Shown one piece after another: positions 59,509 to 64,000 of a stretch of DNA of 64,000 nt. A program made the position numbers and the translations under genes. The notes below the pieces were generated by a model, which ran no database searches, was not told the DNA's origin, and worked only from the letters and a program-made list of their open reading frames with translations. How positions within the stretch are numbered: the first letter of the stretch is position 1; each line of letters begins with the position of its first letter. Source of the DNA: Planctomycetota bacterium (lineage in GTDB: Bacteria > Planctomycetota > PLA2 > JAEUHO01); the NCBI GenBank assembly GCA_020631815.1, contig JACKGW010000009.1, positions 76,965 through 140,964 on the forward strand, in the 5' to 3' direction.

Positions 59509-60744
59509 CTAGCGATGCCGGCCTCGCCGAGCGGTGCGCCCGGCGGAGCGCTGGCGCGAGGCACAAGCTGCCTCCACGGCCCGGTTCCAGCTGGAGGGAA
59601 AGCGCTTCACGGCGGCTCTCACCAGCTGCGGGTCCTCGGCTTGGACGTCAACGCGGCGCAGGGATCGTCCACGGCGGGCCCTCTGGCGAATCGCCGCGAT
59701 GACCAGCTCACGTGTCCACGGTCGTGAGACGCCCGCGCGCGCCGGACTGACGCCGGCCGCCTCGAGGGCCGCGAACCAGGATCCGAAGCGCTTGCGAGCC
59801 TGCTGCGTGAGCGCCTGACCGACGTCGGCGACCACGTCCGTGTGGGTGAGTGACTTGCCTGCGCGCTTGCGCTTGCGGATCTCCGTCAGGACGACGGCAT
59901 CCGTCCAGTCCAGGCGCTTCTTCAGGCCCGTGTACGGAATGCCGAGCGACCCGACGTACGCGCTCCACGGGCCCACACGGTCGGTGGCAACGCGCTGCAC
60001 GGCGCCGGCCGGGGCCCGCGAGCTGCGGATGTCGCCCCCCGCCGCGTGCGTTGCGAGGACCCACGCCCGGACCTTGTCCAACGCCCAGCGCTTGGGCTCC
60101 TGGTGGAGCCGCACGGGGAGTCGTGCCGCCCGGAGGGCTTCCGTCCAGCTGCCGTGGTGCTTGTACGCCGCATGCCACAGCTCGGGCTCATGGGCTCGGG
60201 CCCACGTTGCCGACACGCGGGTCCCACCCGCCGCGTGGCGGCGCAGCTCGGCCCCGACGCGGGCTCGGCTCCACGTCCCCGTGAGCCGATGCTCCATCGG
60301 GTTGACGCCCGCGGCCTTCAGAGCTGCGTCCCACGTGCCGTGGCGACGCCGTGCCGCCTGACTGAGTGCACTGGGCACTCGTGAGTGCGCCAGCCCGTTC
60401 GGCACGCGTCGTAGACGACGGATCTCGCGGAGGATCCGCGCCTCGGACCAGTAGGCGCCGTCGCGCTTGTGCCGCCGAACTTGGGTGTCCTTCGCCAGCT
60501 GGCGCGTCCCTTCGCAGACGGCGAGATCCAAGCCGAAGCGCGCCTTGTAGTCGCGGATCGGGTGCGCGCCCTCGAAACCGTGAACCCGAACCAAATGCAG
60601 GTAGGTGATGGCCCGGTAGGTCTCACCGCACAGCAAGCACACGATGCGATCGGGGCCCGCATCGTCGTGGCGATGCGCTGCAGCGGCCCGGGCCTTCGGG
60701 TGCACCTTCTTGGCGCTCTGGGCCCTGCGGCGTTTGACGGCCAT
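59509..60744 (-). CDS. MucR-like zinc finger protein with HNH-associated (homing endonuclease-type) repeats
   Basis: A 411-residue basic protein; ATG at 60744 follows AGGAGG. An N-terminal zinc finger C36-x2-C39-x10-H50-x4-H55 (RIVCLLCGETYRAITYLHLV) is followed by RDYKARFGLDLAV, as in Ros/MucR regulators. The rest consists of about five repeats of roughly 60 residues with the pattern WxxxxVxxxIRxRxRxGxSL and FGSWxxALEAAGV, recognised as homing-endonuclease-associated HNH repeats, which bind DNA. No HNH nuclease motif is present. It probably binds DNA as a regulator or target-recognition component of the McrBC-like unit. Confidence 0.78.
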   Translation of the reverse strand: MAVKRRRAQSAKKVHPKARAAAAHRHDDAGPDRIVCLLCGETYRAITYLHLVRVHGFEGAHPIRDYKARFGLDLAVCEGTRQLAKDTQVRRHKRDGAYWSEARILREIRRLRRVPNGLAHSRVPSALSQAARRRHGTWDAALKAAGVNPMEHRLTGTWSRARVGAELRRHAAGGTRVSATWARAHEPELWHAAYKHHGSWTEALRAARLPVRLHQEPKRWALDKVRAWVLATHAAGGDIRSSRAPAGAVQRVATDRVGPWSAYVGSLGIPYTGLKKRLDWTDAVVLTEIRKRKRAGKSLTHTDVVADVGQALTQQARKRFGSWFAALEAAGVSPARAGVSRPWTRELVIAAIRQRARRGRSLRRVDVQAEDPQLVRAAVKRFPSSWNRAVEAACASRQRSAGRTARRGRHR

Positions 60745-60754
60745 GGCACGCCTC

Positions 60755-62146
60755 CTAGGTGACCGGTCGCCACACCTTCGTGAAGCGCAGGACCTGCCCC
60801 TGCAGCGCATCGCCGTCGAGTGCCGCGGCGTCGAAGCGCGTACCGCGGGAGCCGCCCGCGGGCCTCAGACCCTGCGCGCGCTCCGGGCCGTCGGGCGTCC
60901 AGCGGTAGCTGCGCGTCCGGAAGCGGTAGAAGGGCGCGTACTCGGGAGGGCCTTGGGGCAGGGGATTGGTCGCCTCGACGTGATCGAGCGCCGCCTCCAG
61001 ACGATCCAAGTCGACGAGGCCGAGCAGATCGCAGCCCACGAGCACGAAGTCGTGACCGCGGTCGATGCGAAGCACGTGGCCCGTCCGCCCCCTGGCGCCG
61101 AGCACGCGCCACCATCGCCCAGCGGGCGGAGGCGACGTCAGGGGGCCTTCCAACGGTACGACCACGATCGGTGTGCACTCGGGACGTTGCGGCAGCGCGG
61201 GAGCGTCCGCGCTCGGGCCGCGCAGGAACCCGGAGAACAGTGCGAAGCGCACCGTCTGGCGACCGTCGGGCCCCTCCGTGATCGAGGCCTCGGGCGGCGC
61301 GTCGTCGTCGCCCTTCCAGGCCTCGGCGTCGACGTCCGGACGCCATCCGGCTCCCTCGTCCGACTGCAGGTCGTCGTCCGGTGGGGACTCTCCGGGTGCG
61401 GGCCACCTCGGCACGGCGCCGCGCGCTAGGAGCGTGCCGTCATCGTCGTAGTCGTCCGTCGGCGTGCCCGTCTCCGCACGCGGCGCGACGGGCGTGTTCT
61501 CGAGCTGGCGCTGGCAGGCGGCCACGGCTTCGTCGCGTGTGGAGCCGTGCGCGAACACCTCGCCGGCCACGCCATCGATCGCCACGTAGCATGCGCGTTC
61601 GGGCAGCTGCCCGCTGAACAAGGCCCGCCGCAAGCCCTTCACCGCCGCGAACACCACCGAGGGCAGCCCATCGGGGGCGGATACCGGGTAGTGGACACGC
61701 GCCAGCCCGAAACGGTCCTCGTCCAGCGACGTGAACCAGCGGAGGGCGGCGTCGGCAGGAGCCGGCTCGCGAGCCAGCAGGCGCACGAGCTCGCCGAGTC
61801 GGCCTGCTGCGTTCCCGTTCGCGGAGCGGTCCAGGGGCGCGCCGTCGTCGCCGTACACGACGCTGATGCTCTGCAGACCATCGAGCAGCATGAGGCCCTC
61901 GCCCCTCTTCCCGCCGATGGACGCCTGCCGCCAGAGCAGCGACACGCCCGGCAGGAGGTCGTCGCCTCCTTCGCCGCGCCGCACCACCTGCCGCATGGCG
62001 CCGTCGTTGAACGTCTCCTCGACGGCCCGCCCACCCCAGGAAGCAACGCAGCGCTCGTACCACGCGCGCGCCGCGTCCTTCGTGGGCAGCGTGGCGACCA
62101 GCGCCTCCAGAGCGCGTACCAAAGGATCCTGCGGCGGCTTCCCCAT
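60755..62146 (-). CDS. Hypothetical protein heading the McrBC-like unit
   Basis: A 463-residue soluble protein, 10 bases upstream of the zinc finger gene. ATG at 62146 (MGKPPQDPLVRALEALVATL) is preferred; an in-frame GTG lies three codons earlier. The N-terminal half has WYERCVASWGGRAVEETFND and ALRWFTSLDEDRFGLARVHY; the middle (about 225-290) is acidic and disordered (DDYDDDGTLL, SPPDDDLQSDEGAG); the C-terminal part has HVLRIDRGHDFVLVGCDLLG. No family recognised. Its place at the head of the operon suggests a partner in the same system. Confidence 0.65.
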   Translation of the reverse strand: MGKPPQDPLVRALEALVATLPTKDAARAWYERCVASWGGRAVEETFNDGAMRQVVRRGEGGDDLLPGVSLLWRQASIGGKRGEGLMLLDGLQSISVVYGDDGAPLDRSANGNAAGRLGELVRLLAREPAPADAALRWFTSLDEDRFGLARVHYPVSAPDGLPSVVFAAVKGLRRALFSGQLPERACYVAIDGVAGEVFAHGSTRDEAVAACQRQLENTPVAPRAETGTPTDDYDDDGTLLARGAVPRWPAPGESPPDDDLQSDEGAGWRPDVDAEAWKGDDDAPPEASITEGPDGRQTVRFALFSGFLRGPSADAPALPQRPECTPIVVVPLEGPLTSPPPAGRWWRVLGARGRTGHVLRIDRGHDFVLVGCDLLGLVDLDRLEAALDHVEATNPLPQGPPEYAPFYRFRTRSYRWTPDGPERAQGLRPAGGSRGTRFDAAALDGDALQGQVLRFTKVWRPVT

Positions 62147-62197
62147 ACGGATCACGATAGCTGCTCTGGTCGGGCCGCGTCCACAGCCTCGGGCGCC

Positions 62198-62482
62198 CTA
62201 GAGCCCCGTTCCCCGTGCGACCTGCCCGCGCAGCAGGAACGTCCGCGGGCGGGCGCCCTCGCCGCAGAGCTTGAAGGAACCGAAGTCCTTGAACCACGGT
62301 ACTTCGGGAGCCCTCGGGGCCGACTCACGCCACGCCTTCAAGCGCAACAACTCCTCGACCGTGATGCTGCGCTCGGCAGCGCGGAGGAACAGGTGCTTGC
62401 GCAGTGCCTCCGGGAGGTCGTCCCAGAGGCTGGTAAGGACTCCCAGGCTCGAGCGTCGGCCTGCCTTGGCAGGCCGCGCCAT
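62198..62482 (-). CDS. Small conserved-looking hypothetical protein
   Basis: A 94-residue protein. The C-terminal half WFKDFGSFKLCGEGARPRTF followed by LLRGQVARGTGL matches a motif I have seen in short uncharacterised proteins of cyanobacteria and planctomycetes (DFGxFKLCGEG with xTFLL). The N-terminal part is helical (LWDDLPEALRKHLFLRAAER). It lies 57 bases after a ribbon-helix-helix gene on the same strand, separated from it by a 14-bp hairpin, and 51 bases before the gene at 62146. Function unknown. Confidence 0.6.
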   Translation of the reverse strand: MARPAKAGRRSSLGVLTSLWDDLPEALRKHLFLRAAERSITVEELLRLKAWRESAPRAPEVPWFKDFGSFKLCGEGARPRTFLLRGQVARGTGL

Positions 62483-62489
62483 CAGGCAC

Positions 62490-62526
62490 CTGGGAGGCTG
62501 AGCTGCATTCCCGCTCAGCCTCCCAG
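62490..62526 (-). other. Perfect 14-bp hairpin between two small genes
   Basis: CTGGGAGGCTGAGC (62490-62503) is fully complementary to GCTCAGCCTCCCAG (62513-62526) around a 9-base loop. No U-run follows on either strand. It lies between the RHH gene stop and the start of the next gene, and could be a terminator, attenuator or processing site. Confidence 0.6.
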
Positions 62527-62539
62527 AGGATCGTTGGCA

Positions 62540-62797
62540 TCAGCTGCCGAAGGTGAGCCGCGACAGCTCGGACGTGATGCGGTCCTGCTCAGCGGGACTC
62601 GTCGCGCTCCGAAGCTGGTCCAACAGCTCGTGGTAACGGGCACGCTCTCGTTCCTGGCTCTCCAGGCCGAGCTCTACCAGCTCGACGATGATGCGGCTCT
62701 GGCTCAGGCGGCGCGCCTTGGCCGCCGCACGAACGCGCCGGGCAAGGGCGGCGGGGAGACTGACACTCTGACGCGTCACGGCTTTGCTGCTGGCCAT
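62540..62797 (-). CDS. Ribbon-helix-helix DNA-binding protein
   Basis: An 85-residue protein starting at ATG 62797 (MASSKAVTRQSVSLPAALAR). The RHH pattern is clear: short strand RQSVSLP, helix ALARRVRAAAKARR and helix SQSRIIVELVELGLE, followed by a helical tail with QLRSATSPAEQDRITSELSR. Such proteins are antitoxins or transcription regulators. No toxin is obvious next to it; the following small gene has no toxin motif. An open frame upstream of the ATG has unlikely composition. Confidence 0.78.
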   Translation of the reverse strand: MASSKAVTRQSVSLPAALARRVRAAAKARRLSQSRIIVELVELGLESQERERARYHELLDQLRSATSPAEQDRITSELSRLTFGS

Positions 62798-62977
62798 GAG
62801 CTTCACTCTACACCGATGTGCACCACTTTGCACCACATCGAGACGCAGACGGCGGGCAGCTGCAAGCTGGGGCAGGCAGAGCACGGGGGCGGGGCTCTTG
62901 ACGGCCTGGGTCACCCCAGGAACCTCGCTACGGCCGCCCCGGGGTCACGCGATTCCGGGGGCCACGACCCGCGTGAA

Positions 62978-63499
62978 CTACGCGGTTCCAGGCACGGCAC
63001 CGAGCGGCAGGAACATGGGCGCCGGCTGCGGGCGCACCGGGCTCGCCCCCTCGTCCACGTCGATGCGCTCGAAGCCGTAGCGCTCGTAGAAGCCGATCGC
63101 CTCGGGCTTGGCATCCACGAGGACACCGACACACCCGAGCGCCTCCCGCATGGAGAGGGCCAGCTCCAGGGCTGCCCGAAGCAACAGGTCGCCAACGCCT
63201 TGGCCACGTGCTTGAACCCCTACAGCCAACCGAGCGAGGCGAAGCACGGGCAACGGGTAGGCAGGAAGGCGCTTGCGGGCGCGGGCGGATAGCCCGGGCG
63301 TCTCGATGGATGCGGCAGCCACCGTCACGAAGCCGTGGATCGAGGCGCCGTCCGCGGCCACGTAGGTCACACCCACGTGGTGGCGGAACTGGTTCTGGCC
63401 GGCGTAGAGATGGAAGAAGCGATCGAGGTCGTCGTCGCCGCACGTGAACGCGCTGCGATCGTCGTCGGGGCCCAGGGCCCGGACCTCGAGCGAGGTCAC
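62978..63499 (-). CDS. GNAT acetyltransferase toxin (TacT-like)
   Basis: A 173-residue GNAT-family protein starting at the GTG that overlaps the antitoxin stop (GTGA). Features of TacT-type toxins: CGDDDLDRFFHLYAGQNQFR near the start, LPVLRLARLAVGVQARGQGV with the acetyl-CoA loop R98-G-Q-G101-V-G103, and VLVDAKPEAIGFYERYGFER with catalytic Tyr138. TacT toxins acetylate the amino group of aminoacyl-tRNAs and stop translation. The gene order antitoxin-toxin with overlap is typical. Confidence 0.86.
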   Translation of the reverse strand: MTSLEVRALGPDDDRSAFTCGDDDLDRFFHLYAGQNQFRHHVGVTYVAADGASIHGFVTVAAASIETPGLSARARKRLPAYPLPVLRLARLAVGVQARGQGVGDLLLRAALELALSMREALGCVGVLVDAKPEAIGFYERYGFERIDVDEGASPVRPQPAPMFLPLGAVPGTA

Positions 63500-63765
63500 G
63501 GCTCGAAGAGCTTCCGCATGGCAGGCGTCGCTGCGGGCGGCTTGGCGATGCGGTCGGCCACGCGATCCCACGTCGCACGATCGACGACCACGTGCGGCGG
63601 GACGAACACATCGGCAGGCAGCTCGGCCAGCGCATGGAGGTAGTGGTTGAGCGCGGTCTCGATGACCCACGCCTTCTTGAGGCCCGTCTGGCGCGTGAGG
63701 CGATCCAGGAGCGCCTTGGTGCCGTCGGATACCACGGCCGAGATCTGTGTCTGCTTGGCTGCCAT
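63496..63765 (-). CDS. Ribbon-helix-helix antitoxin (TacA/DUF1778-like)
   Basis: An 89-residue protein; ATG at 63765 has GGAGG upstream. N-terminal RHH part: TQISAVVSDGTKALLDRLTR and KKAWVIETALNHYLHALAEL; C-terminal toxin-binding part: VVDRATWDRVADRIAKPPAA and MRKLFEP, closely like the tails of DUF1778/TacA antitoxins. It would neutralise the GNAT toxin and repress the operon, perhaps through the inverted repeats 130-230 bases upstream. Translationally coupled to the toxin gene. Confidence 0.85.
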   Translation of the reverse strand: MAAKQTQISAVVSDGTKALLDRLTRQTGLKKAWVIETALNHYLHALAELPADVFVPPHVVVDRATWDRVADRIAKPPAATPAMRKLFEP

Positions 63766-63896
63766 GTCGCCTCCTACATTTCCGTAGGGTTCCGCATGGG
63801 AGTGTAGATCAGGTCCCGGGGGCGAGATGTCCATGGGTGCCTCCGCGGCGCAGGCGTCGTGCCGTACACCCACTGCCACGCCTCACGCAGGGCCGC

Positions 63897-63918
63897 CGTC
63901 ACGCCGTGCGGCGTGACG
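63897..63918. other. 10-bp inverted repeat upstream of the antitoxin gene
   Basis: CGTCACGCCG (63897-63906) and CGGCGTGACG (63909-63918) are perfect inverted copies separated by TG. Position upstream of the toxin-antitoxin operon makes an operator possible; a hairpin is equally possible. Confidence 0.45.
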
Positions 63919-63976
63919 TCTGCCGAAGTTCGGCGCCCCGCAGAGCCCTGTTCCAAGCGCCACCCGGGACCAAAGT

Positions 63977-63994
63977 TGTCGGGACGTCCCGACA
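63977..63994. other. 18-bp perfect palindrome at the window end
   Basis: TGTCGGGACGTCCCGACA reads the same on both strands. It lies beyond the last gene; the 235 bases from 63766 to the window end contain this palindrome, the inverted repeat at 63897 and no convincing gene. It resembles an operator for a dimeric repressor. Confidence 0.5.
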
Positions 63995-64000
63995 CCTTCG

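Noticed and set aside
63774..63995. 73-codon minus-strand frame at the window end
   Set aside because: No ribosome site, low-complexity composition, and it overlaps the inverted repeat and palindrome.

Overview
The window is very GC-rich chromosomal DNA with densely packed genes, many start/stop overlaps of 4 bases, and numerous lipoproteins and secreted proteins. An ECF sigma factor directly before a 1055-residue Ser/Thr kinase with a propeller-like C-terminus, a secreted protein with a GspG-like tail, MucR/HNH-repeat and ST7-like TPR proteins together suggest a member of the Planctomycetota or a close relative; this assignment is inference from gene content only.

Layout. 1-12 kb: end of an aminotransferase, a membrane protein, larC, lipA, a GT4 glycosyltransferase, a threonine aldolase, a large secreted protein, a second aminotransferase, a membrane protein and a lipoprotein. 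12-14 kb: a coiled-coil tail-anchored protein, tRNA-Ala(GGC) with a nearby duplicate of its 3' end, and a small unknown gene. 14-21 kb: three tandem paralogues of about 720 residues with an N-terminal membrane anchor. 21-23 kb: a cobalamin riboswitch ahead of a lipoprotein. 23-26.5 kb: an NfeD-NfeD-FloA-small membrane protein operon. 26.5-31 kb: a dispersed repeat, a LolCDE-type ABC pair and an RseB/RseA-like pair. 31-36 kb: isolated rplC, a protein with a histone H1-like tail, tandem repeats, a PilZ protein and unknown genes.

36-44.4 kb: a type II fatty-acid/polyketide-like locus. It has a FabL-like reductase, an acyl carrier protein fused to a Cys-rich zinc-ribbon-like tail, two active-looking ketosynthases, two degenerate ketosynthases, two hotdog proteins (one lacking the catalytic His), a ketoreductase and AcpS. 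Every junction from the carrier protein to the last gene overlaps by 4 bases. Directly after it lies the most striking gene: a TlpA-like thioredoxin-fold protein with an in-frame TGA exactly where the first Cys of CGPC should be, followed by a SECIS-like hairpin, so probably a selenoprotein (UGPC).

46-55 kb: a very large lipoprotein with Ca-binding repeats, a stretch resembling the pore-forming domain of anthrax protective antigen, and a beta-helix-like C-terminus; then an ECF sigma factor, a Ser/Thr kinase and a CPBP membrane protease-like protein. 55-64 kb, mostly minus strand: a five-gene unit around an McrB-like ATPase and McrC-like nuclease, a ribbon-helix-helix protein, and a GNAT toxin/antitoxin pair.

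Many plus-strand genes carry a TANNNT hexamer 6-8 bases before the start codon with no Shine-Dalgarno sequence, suggesting frequent leaderless transcripts.
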